Shown: positions 1-8,907, counted from the first letter of the stretch. The stretch: DNA of 16,444 bases from Isoptericola sp042668085 (GCF_042668085.1 NZ_JBHVBO010000088.1:1-16444), one strand, 5' to 3'. The notes: generated from the letters alone by a model not told the origin. Numbers and translations: made by a program.

Positions 1-692
1 GGGCGGTCCTGCTGCCCGCCCAGCCGGCGCGCGCCCGTGGTGGTCTGGCGGGGGCCGGGACCGCGGGTGCCCCCCGTGAGCCGGCGGCCGGCGGCGTGCG
101 CGGCGGCGAGCCGCTGCCGCACGTCGCCGGCCTCGGGGAACAGCCGGGCCAGCGCGGCCTCCAGCCGGTCCGCGCCCGCGGGCACGAGCGGCGGGGCCTG
201 CAACCGCGCGTCGACCAGCCGCCGCACCGTGAGCTCGTCGCGCCAGTACCGGTCGAGGTACAGCCGCCCGCCGACCCAGCGAGCCGGTCGGTCCTCCGGC
301 CCGCCCGCGCCGACGGTCACCAGGGGGCTCGCCTCGATCGCCCGGACCCACGCCGCGTGCTCGGGCCACGGCGGGGGAGCGGCGGCGCCGGGACCGTCGA
401 CGGCGTCGCCCCGGTCGGCGTCCTCGGGCAGCGCGAGCGCCGCGAGCTCGTCCGGGTCGTCGAGCCGCACGCACACGGACCCGCCGCGCAGCGCCCGGAC
501 GGCGAGCGCGACGGCGAGCTGCACCGTCGCGTCGTCCTCGCCCGTCAGCCGCCCGAGCCGCGTGGCGACGTGCACGTCCGTCGCGGCGACGAGGCCGGCG
601 GCGTTGAACTCCCGCAGCAGCGCGGGCGCCGCGGCGGCGAGGCGGACATCGCCGGAGGGCTCGCCGGCCGGGAGCGTGGTGGTGTCGGTCAT
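1..692 (-). CDS. recD: RecBCD enzyme subunit RecD, N-terminal 230 codons (runs off the left edge)
   Basis: RecD is the 5'-3' helicase of the RecBCD helicase-nuclease. Only the N-terminal domain and the start of the ATPase domain are present. The ATG at 692 overlaps the recB stop as ATGA, and a GGAGGGG ribosome site precedes it. Visible family features are an N-terminal stretch with LAVALAVRALRGGSVCVRL, then LYLDRYWRDE, then QRLAAAHAA just before the expected Walker A. The Walker A itself reads GPGPRQTTT (around residues 211-219) where the family normally has GPGTGKTTT, so the essential lysine is replaced by Gln216. The differences around it are mostly A-to-C and T-to-G changes on the coding strand. 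I read this as likely sequence error close to the edge, but a truly inactive helicase cannot be excluded. The identification rests on the operon position and the N-terminal match. Confidence 0.85.
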   Translation of the reverse strand, partial: MTDTTTLPAGEPSGDVRLAAAAPALLREFNAAGLVAATDVHVATRLGRLTGEDDATVQLAVALAVRALRGGSVCVRLDDPDELAALALPEDADRGDAVDGPGAAAPPPWPEHAAWVRAIEASPLVTVGAGGPEDRPARWVGGRLYLDRYWRDELTVRRLVDARLQAPPLVPAGADRLEAALARLFPEAGDVRQRLAAAHAAGRRLTGGTRGPGPRQTTTGARRLGGQQDR

Positions 693-3600
693 GCGTCCCC
701 TCCGTCGAGCAGCGCGGACAGCGCCGGCACCAGCCCGCGCGGCGGCACCCACGAGACCACGCCGAACGGGGCGCCGTCGGGCCCGGTGGGGGTGTCCGGG
801 CCGCACATACCCCGCACGAACAGGTAGAGCCCGCCGCCGAGGTGCACGTCCGGGTCGTACCCCGGCAGCCGCCACGCCAGGTACCGGTGCAGCGCCACGA
901 GGTAGAGGACGAGCTGCAGCGGGTAGTGGGCGTGCAGCATCGCGTCGACCGTGGCCTCGGGCCGGTAGTCGTGCGCCGTGAGCGGGGCGTCGAACGTGCC
1001 GAGGCGGTTCGTCTTGTAGTCCACGACGAGGAAGCGCGGCGCCCTGTCGTCCCCGGGCACCCGCAGCACGCCGTCGATCGACCCCGTGAGGTAGCCGCGC
1101 AGGGGTCGGGCCGTGGGGTCGGCGGCCGCGAGCTCGGCCAGCACCGCGGGGTAGCCGGCGAACGCGTCGTCGTCGCCGAGGTGCCGCGCCAGCAGGGCGG
1201 CGATCCCGGCCAGGGTGGCGCCCTCGGAGCCGCCACCCGGCCCGCCGTCGCCGTCGCCCCCGGCGAGCGGGAGCTCGAACTCCAGCTCGGCCAGGCGGTC
1301 GCGCGGCGTGACGTCGGCGAGCGTGCGCCCGCCCGCGAGCGGCCCCAGCGGCGTGCGCGCGACGACGCCCAGCGCCGCGGCCAGCTCCGCCGGGTCGGTG
1401 CCCGGCACCCGCGTGGTCGCCGCCGCCGCGCACCGCGCGAGCAGCTCCGCGTCGAGGTCGGGGGCGGCGGTGTCGGCGTACTCCAGCACCTCGTGCACGA
1501 GCGTGCCGAAGCCGGTGCCCGCGGGCAGCCCCGACATCGGCGACGGCAGGTCGGCGCCCGGCGCCGCCTCCGGGCCGACGTCGGCCCCGCCGGGGCGCAC
1601 CGCCGTCGGTGCGGCCTCGGCGGGCTCGTCCTGGACCCCGCCGCCCTCGGGCTCGGACTCGACACCACCGGCCTCCGGTGCGGCCGTCGCGGCGAGGCCG
1701 CCCGGCCGGCCGGGGTGGTGGGCCGCGGCGGTGAGGGCCGAGTACGACGCCCGCCGCCACGTCGGGTCCGGCACCCGGTCGAGCTGGGCGACGTCGAGCG
1801 ACGGCGCCGTCTCCGCGGGCGGCCGCCAGCGCTCGGTCGGGGGCGTGCCGGGCACCTCCTCGACGGCGATCGTGCCGCCCGAGCCCTGGGCGAGGGTCCC
1901 CAGCGACGCCCGGACCGCGTCGTCGCGCATGGCCTGCTGAGAGGCGTGCGGGGCGGGCTCGCCGCCGAGGGTGCGGTCGCCCAGGACGACGCGCGTCAGG
2001 CCCGCCTTCGCGGAGTTCGCCTTCGACGGCGCCCAGTGCACCACCACCTGGTGCCGGGCGCGGGTCAGCGCCACGTACAGCAGGCGCAGGTCCTCGCCGC
2101 CCTCCTCGCGGCGGTGGCGCTCCAGGGCGGCGTCGTACCCGAACGAGCCGGGGCCGCCCACGTGCAGGATGCGGCGCCCGTCCCCGGCGTGGAACCGCAG
2201 CACCTCGGGCTGGCGCGGCTCGAACCGGTCCCAGGCGAACGGCACGTACACGACGCCGAACTCGAGGCCCTTGCTGGCGTGGACCGTGACGACCTGCACC
2301 GCCGCGGCGTCCGTCTCCAGGCGGCGGCTGCGCTCCTCGTCGTAGTCCTGCGCGGCCTCGCGGATGCGCCGCCGCAGCCACGCCGTGAGCGCGGACGCCC
2401 CCAGCCCTTCCGTCACTGCCGCGGCGTGCAGCACCTCGCCCACGTGGCGCAGGTCGGTGAGATGGCGCTCGCCGGTGCTGGTCCGCATCAGGCGCTCCGC
2501 CAGGCCGTCGCGCGTCACCGCCTCCTGCAGGGCGGCGACGCCGCGCGACCACAGCAGCCGCGACCAGCGCCGCACCGTGTCGGCGAGCGCGTCGTGCGCG
2601 GCGTCGTCCGCGGTGGCGAGGCGCTCCGCGTCCCAGCCGACGAACGGCGTCAGCGCCAGCGCGGCGGCCCGGCCGTGCGCGCCCGGCTGCTCCAGCGCGG
2701 CCAGCAGGGTGAGCCAGTCGCGGGCCGACGGCGTCGCGAACACGCTCGACAGCCCGGAGACGACGGCGGGCACGCCGCGCTTCGTCAGCTCCGAGCGGAC
2801 GGCCTCGGCCTGCGCGTTCGTGCGGGTGAGCACCGCGACGTCGCGAGGCTCGAGCGGCCGCCACGCGCCGTCGTCGGCCCCTGCGCCGGTGTCCGCGTCC
2901 ACGAGCCGGTCGCGGCCCAGGCGCGCGGCGATGTCGGCCGCGACGTCCTCGGCGACGAGCTGGCGCGGCGGCCCGACCGGGGGCGTCTCGCCCGGGGACA
3001 GGCCGAGGGCGGCACGCGTCACCTGTCGCAGCCGCAGCGGCGCGCCGCCGTCGAAGCGCGAGCCGCGGTGCGCTGCGTCCACCGGCCGTACGACGATCCG
3101 CTCGTCGCCCAGCGCCGCGCCACCCATCACGGTGTCGAGAGCGCGCAGCAGCGGCTCGTCGCTGCGCCAGCTGGTGCCGAGCGTGGCGACGGCGGTCGCG
3201 TCCTGCTGCGCGTCGAGGTACGCGACGACGTCGGCGCCGCGGAAGGCGTAGATCGCCTGCTTGGGGTCGCCGATGAGCACCAGGGTGCGGTGCCCGTGGA
3301 AGGCGGTGCGCAGGATCTCCCACTGCACGGGGTCGGTGTCCTGGAACTCGTCCACCATGACCACGCGGAACCGGGAGCGCACGCGCTCGGCGGCGACGGC
3401 GCCGTGCGCCGGGTCGGCGAGCGCGTCGCGCAGCATCACCAGGAGGTCGTCGTAGTCCAGGAGGTGCTGGGCGCGCTTGCGGCGCAGCGTCTCGTCGCGG
3501 GTCTCCTGGGCCACCCCGCGCCGCAGCGCGCCCGGCGTGGACGGCGCGCCGCCGCCCGGCTCGGCGGGCTCGACGCAGGCCTGGTGGTCGCTGACGGCGG

Positions 3601-4207
3601 CGCGGCCCAGGTCGGCGGCCATCGACGGCGTGAGGGCGGGGTGCGCCTCGTCGGAGAAGCGGCGCACGTACAGGTCGTCGGACACCTCGCGCACGAGGTC
3701 CGCGACGTCTGCCACGAACGTCGCCGCCGGGTCGACGTCGGCCGCGATGCCGAGCGAGGTGAGCATCTGCTGGCAGAAGCCGTGCGTGGTCGTGATGGTC
3801 GCGGCGTCGAGCTGGGACAGCGCGGCCGCGAGCCGGGCGCGCCGGCGGTCGAGCTCGGCGTCGTCGACGTCGGCGAGCAGCGCCACGACCGGGTCCTCGC
3901 TGGACGCCGGGTCCGGGCCGCGCAGCGCCCGCTCGGCGCTCACCAGCCGTTCGCGCACGCGGTCGCGCAGCTCGGACGTCGCCGCCCGGCCGAACGTCAC
4001 GAGCATGAGCTCGCGCAGCTCGGCCCGGCCCTCGGCGACGAACCGCGTCGCGAGCGCGGCGATCGTGAACGTCTTGCCCGTGCCGGCACTCGCCTCGAGC
4101 ACGGTGGTGCCCTCCGGCAGCGGCCCGCAGACGTCGAAGACCGGGCGGTCGGGGGCGCCCGCCAGGCCGCCCGTCGCGTCGGTGCCGAAGCCCGTCCCCG
4201 CCGTCAT
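689..4207 (-). CDS. recB: RecBCD enzyme subunit RecB, 3'-5' helicase and nuclease
   Basis: This 1172-residue protein (E. coli RecB is 1180) unwinds DNA 3' to 5' and carries the single nuclease site of RecBCD. Helicase motifs appear in order: Walker A LEASAGTGKT (about 37-46), Walker B DEFQDTD (about 285), IGDPKQAIYAFRGAD, VHASKGLEF (about 640) and LLYVALTRAR (about 706-720). An Ala/Gly/Pro/Glu-rich linker of roughly 70 residues precedes the nuclease domain. The nuclease domain has FGTLVHEVLE (about 898-907), GSIDGVLR (about 1040), the catalytic VDYKTN (about 1060) and a YPLQLVLYLVALHRYL helix (about 1095-1110). All expected nuclease residues seem present, so it should be active. The ATG at 4207 overlaps the recC stop (ATGA) and has AAGGG upstream. 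The open frame continues upstream to 6559, but that part is a shadow of recC. Confidence 0.95.
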   Translation of the reverse strand: MTAGTGFGTDATGGLAGAPDRPVFDVCGPLPEGTTVLEASAGTGKTFTIAALATRFVAEGRAELRELMLVTFGRAATSELRDRVRERLVSAERALRGPDPASSEDPVVALLADVDDAELDRRRARLAAALSQLDAATITTTHGFCQQMLTSLGIAADVDPAATFVADVADLVREVSDDLYVRRFSDEAHPALTPSMAADLGRAAVSDHQACVEPAEPGGGAPSTPGALRRGVAQETRDETLRRKRAQHLLDYDDLLVMLRDALADPAHGAVAAERVRSRFRVVMVDEFQDTDPVQWEILRTAFHGHRTLVLIGDPKQAIYAFRGADVVAYLDAQQDATAVATLGTSWRSDEPLLRALDTVMGGAALGDERIVVRPVDAAHRGSRFDGGAPLRLRQVTRAALGLSPGETPPVGPPRQLVAEDVAADIAARLGRDRLVDADTGAGADDGAWRPLEPRDVAVLTRTNAQAEAVRSELTKRGVPAVVSGLSSVFATPSARDWLTLLAALEQPGAHGRAAALALTPFVGWDAERLATADDAAHDALADTVRRWSRLLWSRGVAALQEAVTRDGLAERLMRTSTGERHLTDLRHVGEVLHAAAVTEGLGASALTAWLRRRIREAAQDYDEERSRRLETDAAAVQVVTVHASKGLEFGVVYVPFAWDRFEPRQPEVLRFHAGDGRRILHVGGPGSFGYDAALERHRREEGGEDLRLLYVALTRARHQVVVHWAPSKANSAKAGLTRVVLGDRTLGGEPAPHASQQAMRDDAVRASLGTLAQGSGGTIAVEEVPGTPPTERWRPPAETAPSLDVAQLDRVPDPTWRRASYSALTAAAHHPGRPGGLAATAAPEAGGVESEPEGGGVQDEPAEAAPTAVRPGGADVGPEAAPGADLPSPMSGLPAGTGFGTLVHEVLEYADTAAPDLDAELLARCAAAATTRVPGTDPAELAAALGVVARTPLGPLAGGRTLADVTPRDRLAELEFELPLAGGDGDGGPGGGSEGATLAGIAALLARHLGDDDAFAGYPAVLAELAAADPTARPLRGYLTGSIDGVLRVPGDDRAPRFLVVDYKTNRLGTFDAPLTAHDYRPEATVDAMLHAHYPLQLVLYLVALHRYLAWRLPGYDPDVHLGGGLYLFVRGMCGPDTPTGPDGAPFGVVSWVPPRGLVPALSALLDGGDA

Positions 4208-7200
4208 GAGGTGCCCTTCTGCTCGTGCGCCAGCAACGGGTCCCACACCCGCCGGGCGAGCGCGCCCAGCCGGGAGGGCTCCTCGGGGAACCGGTGCCGG
4301 TCGTCGGCGTCCGGCAGGCCGGCCATCGCGTCGAACGGCACGGACCCGCTCGGGTCGCCCCAGGCCATCAGGTGGTACGCGTCGGCCTTCTCGAACCCGC
4401 CGTTCCAGGTGAACCGGGCCTCGCTCGTCGCCTGCCCCGGGTCGCCCGCGCCGCCCGCCCGGCAGACGGCGTACGCGTGCGACGCGTCCGGAGGCAGGGG
4501 GAGCGGCGCGCGGGCGGCCTCGGCACGCAGCGCGACGAGGTCGTCGAGGAGCCGGGCGGCGTCCGCCGCGTCGGGTGCCTGGATCAGGCTCCACGCCGCC
4601 TTCGCGCCGCGGCCGGGGGCCCGGCCCACCGTGCCCGCGTGCCACCGCTCGCCGTCGGGCAGCCCGGCGTCGCCGCCCGACGCCGCGAGCGCGAGGGTCT
4701 GTACCCAGGCGCGCAGCCGGTGCTTCGGGCCGAGCTTCGAGTACTCCGCCCGCACGACGCGGCCGCCGTGCACGCCGGGCACCGTCCCGGTGACGAGGAC
4801 GCCGGACGGCAGCGCGGCGGACACGTCGACGGCGCGGGCCGCATGCTCGGCGCGGACCTGCCGCGCCATCGTCTCCACCGGCTGCACCCGCTCGACGACG
4901 TCGCGCAGCGTCGTGCGGCCCAGCTCGCGCGGCGGCGCCTGGCCGCGCCGCCACTCCGCCTGGAACGCGCGCCCCGGGTCCGTGCCGCCGAGCACGGCGG
5001 ACAGGATGCGGTCGCCGGCGCCCCACGCGGCGAGCGGCGCCATCGTCAGCGGCAGGCGGTCGTCCACCTCGTCCTCGTCCTGCGCGACGCGCACGTCGAG
5101 CGTGGTCCGCAGGAACCAGCGCACGGGGTGCTCGAGCATCGCGACGAGGTCGTCGAGGTCCACCTCCGTCGGGGCGGCGGCGTCGAGGACCAGGGGCTCG
5201 GGCACGAGGAGGCCCGGCTCGACCCGGCCCCCGCGCCCGGCCTCCGCCCCGCGGAACGCCGCCGAATCGAAGCTGAACGGCCCCGGCGCGCCCAGCGCGC
5301 CGGCCTCGAAGTTGCGCTCGCCGACCACCTGCAGCGGGTGCCGCACGACCACCCGCCGGCGCACGGCCCCGCCGTCCGACGCCGCGCCGACACGGTCGAG
5401 CGCGTCCAGCAGCTCGGCGACGGGCACCGCGGGCGGCCGGGCGGCCCCGGTGCGCTCGTCGGCGCCCGAGTGCAGCACGACGAGGTGCTCGCGCGCGGCC
5501 GTGAGCGCGTCGAGGAAGATCTGCCGGTCCTCGCTGCGCCGGTCGCGTTCGCCCAGCAGCGGGTCGCGCACGAGGAGGTCGTCGCCGTCGGGCGTCGCGG
5601 ACCGGGGGAACGCGCCGTCCTCCATGCCCAGCAGGCACACCACGCGGTGCGGGACGGCGCGCATCGGCTCCAGCGAGCACACGGTGAGCGCGCCGGTGCG
5701 GAACCCCGCGCGCGTGGGACGGCCCGCCAGGCGGTCGGCGAGCAGGGCGCGCACGTCCTCCAGCCGTAGCCCGTCGCCCGCGGTGGCGCGGCCCGCGCCC
5801 GCCGCCCGCACGTCGCCCAGCACGCGGTGCGCCTGCAGCGACTGCCACGCGTCGTCCGGCGCCGGGTCGGCGAGCAGGGTGACCGCCCGGTCCAGGGTGT
5901 CGAGCCAGTGCTCCAGCGGGTGCGTGCCGTCGAGGTCGGCGAGGAGCACCGTCAGCCGCGACACCAGCTCGGCGAACCGGCCCGCGACGTCCACGTCGGT
6001 GGACCCGACGTCGTCCAGCGGCAGCGCCGGGCCCACGAACCGCGAGTCCTCCTCCGCCATCGCCACGCCCAGCAGCACCCGGTCGAGCGCGGCGTCCCAG
6101 GTGCCCTGCCGCACCCGCGGGTCGATGCCGAACCGCTCGCGCCGCGACCCGTCCTCGCCCCAGCGCACGCCCACCTCGACGGCCCAGTCGCGCCAGCGGT
6201 CGAGGTCGTCGTCGGAGAGGCGGAAGCGCCGCCGCACGGGCTCGGTGGTGGCGAGGTCGAGCACCTCGGACGCGGTGACGCGGCCGTCGGCGAGCCGCAG
6301 CAGGGTCGCGAGCACGCCGAGCACGGGATTGATCACGCCCGGGCCCCGGTCGGCGAGGCTGACGCGCAGCCGCTGCCCGGGGTGGACCTGCGTGACGCCG
6401 TCGGGCGCGGCACCGAACGTCGCCGTCACCAGCGGGGCGAACGCCTCGACGTCGGGGCACATGACGATGACGTCGCGCGGCTCCAGCGTGGGGTCGGCGG
6501 CGAACAGGCCGGTGAGCACCTCGCGCAGCACCTCGACCTGGCGCGCGCGGCCGTGGCACGCGTGCACCTGCACGCTGCGGTCGTCGGGACCCACCGGCAC
6601 GGGCGCGGCGTCGGGTTCGTCGGCCCGCAGCGCCGCCTGGAGCGCGCCCAGCAGCGTGCCCGGGGGCGGCGGTGCGGGATGGTGCGCGACACGGACCTCG
6701 GGGGCGCCTGCGGCGGGGGAGTCGAGGGCCCCCGACAGCCGCAGCTGCAGCTCGACCGAGTCGCGTGCGGTCGAGGCCAGCAGGGGGTGGCGGGCGGCCG
6801 GGGGCAGGTCGTCACGACGCGCCCCGGCGACGGCGCCCCCGTCGACCAGCGCCTCGACCGACCGCCACAGGGCGGGGGAGGGGTGCGGCAGCCACAGGTG
6901 GACGTCGCGGTGCAGGGCGAGGGCGGCCAGCACCTGCCGCTGGTCCTCCGGCAGCCGGGTGGGGCCGAAGACGGACAGCCGGGCGGGGAGGTCGACGCCG
7001 CCGGGCTCGGCGCGCAGCGCGGCGACCGCCTCCGCCAGCACCTCCGCCGGGCCGGGGGCGTCCACGCGCTCCCGCACCCGCCGCCACAGCCGCGGCTGCC
7101 ACGCCAGGTCGTCGGGGACCGGCGCGCCCGCGCCGTCGTCGTCGCGGCTCTCGAGCCACGCCGCGAGCAGGGCCGGCCGCTGCTGCGCGTACGCGGCGAA

Positions 7201-7632
7201 CAGCTCCGCGACGCGCTGGGCGAGCGCCACGCGGCGCGAGCGCCGCACGCCGTCGCCGTCCTCCCCGACGTAGCGCGCGAGCGGCGCCGCCCAGCCCTCG
7301 TCGAGGGACGCGTCGATCGTCTCCAGCACCGGCCACACGAGCCGGGCGCGGCGCCACGGGTCGTCGTCGGGCTCGACGCCGGTCACCGCCGTCACCGCGG
7401 ACGCGACCAGCCGCGACGGCGACGCGAAGTCCACGTTGGCGCAGATGCCCGCGCCCGAGCCCCCGGGGACCCCGAGCCGGTGCGACAGCCGCTGGGCCAG
7501 CCACCGTTCGATGCCGCGCGTGGGCACCGCGACGACGTCGGCCGTGAACGGGTCGTCCGGGGGCACGGCGAGCACGTCGGCGAGCGGGGCGACCAGCGCG
7601 TCGGAGCGCTCGGACCGGTGGACGTGCAGCAC
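4204..7632 (-). CDS. recC: RecBCD enzyme subunit RecC
   Basis: RecC holds the complex together, splits the DNA strands and scans for Chi. It has inactivated helicase-like and nuclease-like folds. From the GTG at 7632 the product is 1142 residues (E. coli 1122). It begins with LHVHRSERSDALV, which aligns with the RecC start LRVYHSNRLDVL, then PTRGIERWLAQRLSHRLG at about 33-50. A conserved block LLGMEDGAFPR (about 668-678) is followed by RRSEDRQIFLDAL, a hallmark of the family. No ATG lies near the start. The frame stays open to 8052, but the upstream part overlaps the DUF1992 gene. No good ribosome site precedes the GTG. A TAACCT element sits 7 bases before it, which suggests a leaderless transcript. 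The recC stop overlaps the recB start. The start is less certain than the gene. Confidence 0.92.
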   Translation of the reverse strand: MLHVHRSERSDALVAPLADVLAVPPDDPFTADVVAVPTRGIERWLAQRLSHRLGVPGGSGAGICANVDFASPSRLVASAVTAVTGVEPDDDPWRRARLVWPVLETIDASLDEGWAAPLARYVGEDGDGVRRSRRVALAQRVAELFAAYAQQRPALLAAWLESRDDDGAGAPVPDDLAWQPRLWRRVRERVDAPGPAEVLAEAVAALRAEPGGVDLPARLSVFGPTRLPEDQRQVLAALALHRDVHLWLPHPSPALWRSVEALVDGGAVAGARRDDLPPAARHPLLASTARDSVELQLRLSGALDSPAAGAPEVRVAHHPAPPPPGTLLGALQAALRADEPDAAPVPVGPDDRSVQVHACHGRARQVEVLREVLTGLFAADPTLEPRDVIVMCPDVEAFAPLVTATFGAAPDGVTQVHPGQRLRVSLADRGPGVINPVLGVLATLLRLADGRVTASEVLDLATTEPVRRRFRLSDDDLDRWRDWAVEVGVRWGEDGSRRERFGIDPRVRQGTWDAALDRVLLGVAMAEEDSRFVGPALPLDDVGSTDVDVAGRFAELVSRLTVLLADLDGTHPLEHWLDTLDRAVTLLADPAPDDAWQSLQAHRVLGDVRAAGAGRATAGDGLRLEDVRALLADRLAGRPTRAGFRTGALTVCSLEPMRAVPHRVVCLLGMEDGAFPRSATPDGDDLLVRDPLLGERDRRSEDRQIFLDALTAAREHLVVLHSGADERTGAARPPAVPVAELLDALDRVGAASDGGAVRRRVVVRHPLQVVGERNFEAGALGAPGPFSFDSAAFRGAEAGRGGRVEPGLLVPEPLVLDAAAPTEVDLDDLVAMLEHPVRWFLRTTLDVRVAQDEDEVDDRLPLTMAPLAAWGAGDRILSAVLGGTDPGRAFQAEWRRGQAPPRELGRTTLRDVVERVQPVETMARQVRAEHAARAVDVSAALPSGVLVTGTVPGVHGGRVVRAEYSKLGPKHRLRAWVQTLALAASGGDAGLPDGERWHAGTVGRAPGRGAKAAWSLIQAPDAADAARLLDDLVALRAEAARAPLPLPPDASHAYAVCRAGGAGDPGQATSEARFTWNGGFEKADAYHLMAWGDPSGSVPFDAMAGLPDADDRHRFPEEPSRLGALARRVWDPLLAHEQKGTS

Positions 7633-7639
7633 GTCGGCC

Positions 7640-7645
7640 AGGTTA
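7640..7645 (-). promoter_or_regulatory. Candidate -10 element of a leaderless recCBD promoter
   Basis: On the minus strand TAACCT (TAnnnT) is followed by seven bases and then the recC GTG at 7632, the spacing at which an actinobacterial transcript would begin on the start codon itself. No clear -35 is visible, and no ribosome site sits at the normal distance. This is inferred from geometry alone. Confidence 0.4.
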
Positions 7646-7706
7646 CGGGTCCACGCCGACAGGCGGCGCCGTTCCTCCACAGGGGCCACCGAGAGAACGC
7701 CGTCCG

Positions 7707-8234
7707 TCAGCGTCCGCGGCGACCCCGCCGGCGCGACCGGCGGCGGGCGTCCTCGGCCGCCGCCTCGGCCCGCGCCCGCTCGCGCGCCTGCGCGGCCCGC
7801 GCCGCGCGGCGGTCCGCCCAGGCGGCCACCGTCGCCTCGACGTCGCGCGGCATGGTGACCAGGGGCGGCCCGGCCGCCGGCTGGTAGCGGGCGCGCAGGA
7901 CACGCTGGTTGAACTCCTCGACCTCCTCGCGCACGTCGTCCGCGCTCCACAGCTCGTCGAGGCGCCCGTCCAGGGCGGCGTCGTCCTTGCGCAGCTGGAT
8001 CGAGGGCGGCAGCACCACGAGCTTCTCGCGCCGCATGAAGGCCTTCAGCCACCAGTCCGGGTCGTGGAGGTCTCGCAGCTCGAGCGGCTTGCCGCTGCCG
8101 GGCAGGTCGTCGAACTCGCCGCGCTCGATCGCCTTGCGGACGTGCATGTCGGCGAGCAGCGCGATGGCCACCTCGTCGTCGATGGCGACCGCGTACGGGT
8201 TGAAGAAGGTCGCCGGAGGCTGCTCGTCGGTCAT
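7707..8234 (-). CDS. DUF1992 / DnaJ-homologue-C28 conserved-domain protein
   Basis: A 175-residue protein carrying the DUF1992 domain, also found in the eukaryotic DNAJC28 protein. No enzyme activity is established for this family. The key region is residues 20-52: ADMHVRKAIERGEFDDLPGSGKPLEL, whose 'AIERGEFDnLPG.GKPL' core is diagnostic (quoted here in part: AIERGEFDDLPGSGKPL). A PDWWLKAFMRREKLVVLPPS segment follows. The last 40 residues are an Arg/Ala-rich, probably coiled or disordered basic tail ending in RRRGRRGR, which could bind nucleic acid (inference). The ATG at 8234 has GGGAGG four bases upstream. It ends 74 bases before the recC GTG on the same strand, so partial read-through into recCBD is possible. 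It is divergent from tetR. Confidence 0.85.
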   Translation of the reverse strand: MTDEQPPATFFNPYAVAIDDEVAIALLADMHVRKAIERGEFDDLPGSGKPLELRDLHDPDWWLKAFMRREKLVVLPPSIQLRKDDAALDGRLDELWSADDVREEVEEFNQRVLRARYQPAAGPPLVTMPRDVEATVAAWADRRAARAAQARERARAEAAAEDARRRSRRRGRRGR

Positions 8235-8246
8235 CCTGCCTCCCGT

Positions 8247-8290
8247 CGTGGCGTGTTTTCGGTCAGGCGTATTGTGATAAGCGTAGGACA
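8247..8290. promoter_or_regulatory. Divergent promoter region between the DUF1992 gene and tetR
   Basis: The 73-bp gap between the two divergent starts contains a locally AT-rich patch in otherwise GC-rich DNA. On the plus strand TATTGT (8270-8275) fits a -10 for tetR. On the minus strand TACGCT (8285-8280) fits a -10 for the DUF1992 gene. No convincing -35 boxes were seen. If both are used the two promoters overlap and would compete. Confidence 0.35.
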
Positions 8291-8307
8291 CCCGGGAAGG
8301 AGCAGAG

Positions 8308-8907
8308 GTGCCGAAGCTGGTGGACCACCAGGAACGACGCGAGGCGATCGCGCACGCGCTGTGGCGCGTCGTCGACCAGCACGGCTGGAGCCGGGCGACC
8401 CTGCGCGAGGTCGCCCGCGAGGCGGGGGTCTCGCTGGGGCAGCTGCAGCACTACTTCGCCTCCCGCTCCGCGATGCTGACCTTCGCGATGGAGTTCGCCG
8501 CCGACCGGACCGCCGACCGTGTCGAGCGAGGGCTCGCCGCGCTCGAGGACCCGCCGCACCCCCGGGACGTGCTGCGCGTGGTGCTCGGCGAGATGCTGCC
8601 CCTGCACCCCGACGCACGCGCGTCGAGCCGCATGAGCGCCGCCTACGTCCTCGAGGCGCTGCACGACCCGGCGCTGCGCGAGCGGGCGGGCCTCGGGCTC
8701 CGCGACGGGCGCGCGACGGTCGAGCGTCTCGTCCGAGAGGCGATCGCGCGGGGCCAGATCGCCCCCGACCGCGACCCGGACGTCGAGACGGACCTCCTCC
8801 TGGCGCTGACGGGGTTCACGCCGCTGCTCGCGCTCGGCGTCGTCGAGCCGGACGCCGCGCTGGCGGCCGTCGACCAGCATCTTTACCGCCTCTTCGCCTC
8901 GGCCTGA
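8308..8907 (+). CDS. TetR/AcrR-family transcriptional regulator
   Basis: A 199-residue one-component regulator. The N-terminal DNA-binding domain is clear: an amphipathic helix (residues 8-25), then the helix-turn-helix, SRATLREVAREAGVSLGQLQHYFASRSAML at about residues 28-57 (typical 'T.reVA..AGvS.g.lyhYF.sk..Ll' pattern, here with QLQHYF). The C-terminal ligand and dimer domain looks like the BetI/TetR_C_6 group, with a helical ending around LLALTGFTPLLALGVV and a final DQHLYRLFASA. The GTG at 8308 is preceded by GAAGGAG five bases upstream. It is divergent from the DUF1992 gene and precedes an ABC exporter on the same strand, a typical arrangement for a repressor of efflux. The ligand is unknown. 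A 20-bp dyad downstream (8961-8980) could be its operator. Confidence 0.9.
   Translation: MPKLVDHQERREAIAHALWRVVDQHGWSRATLREVAREAGVSLGQLQHYFASRSAMLTFAMEFAADRTADRVERGLAALEDPPHPRDVLRVVLGEMLPLHPDARASSRMSAAYVLEALHDPALRERAGLGLRDGRATVERLVREAIARGQIAPDRDPDVETDLLLALTGFTPLLALGVVEPDAALAAVDQHLYRLFASA

Noticed and set aside
4208..6559. Upstream extension of the recB frame to a 1956-residue protein
   Set aside because: The added part lies wholly inside recC and is Arg/Ala/Gly-rich without motifs. The ATG at 4207 has a ribosome site and the usual stop/start overlap with recC.
842..7273. A 2143-codon open frame on the plus strand opposite recBCD, plus several other long plus-strand frames
   Set aside because: The translation is Arg/Val/Gln/His-rich with no family motif, and the opposite strand encodes well-conserved RecB and RecC. 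In DNA of this GC content stop codons are rare and long antisense frames are expected.
7633..8052. Upstream extension of the recC frame to 8052
   Set aside because: The extension runs through the DUF1992 gene in another frame and has shadow-like composition. The RecC homology begins at the GTG at 7632.
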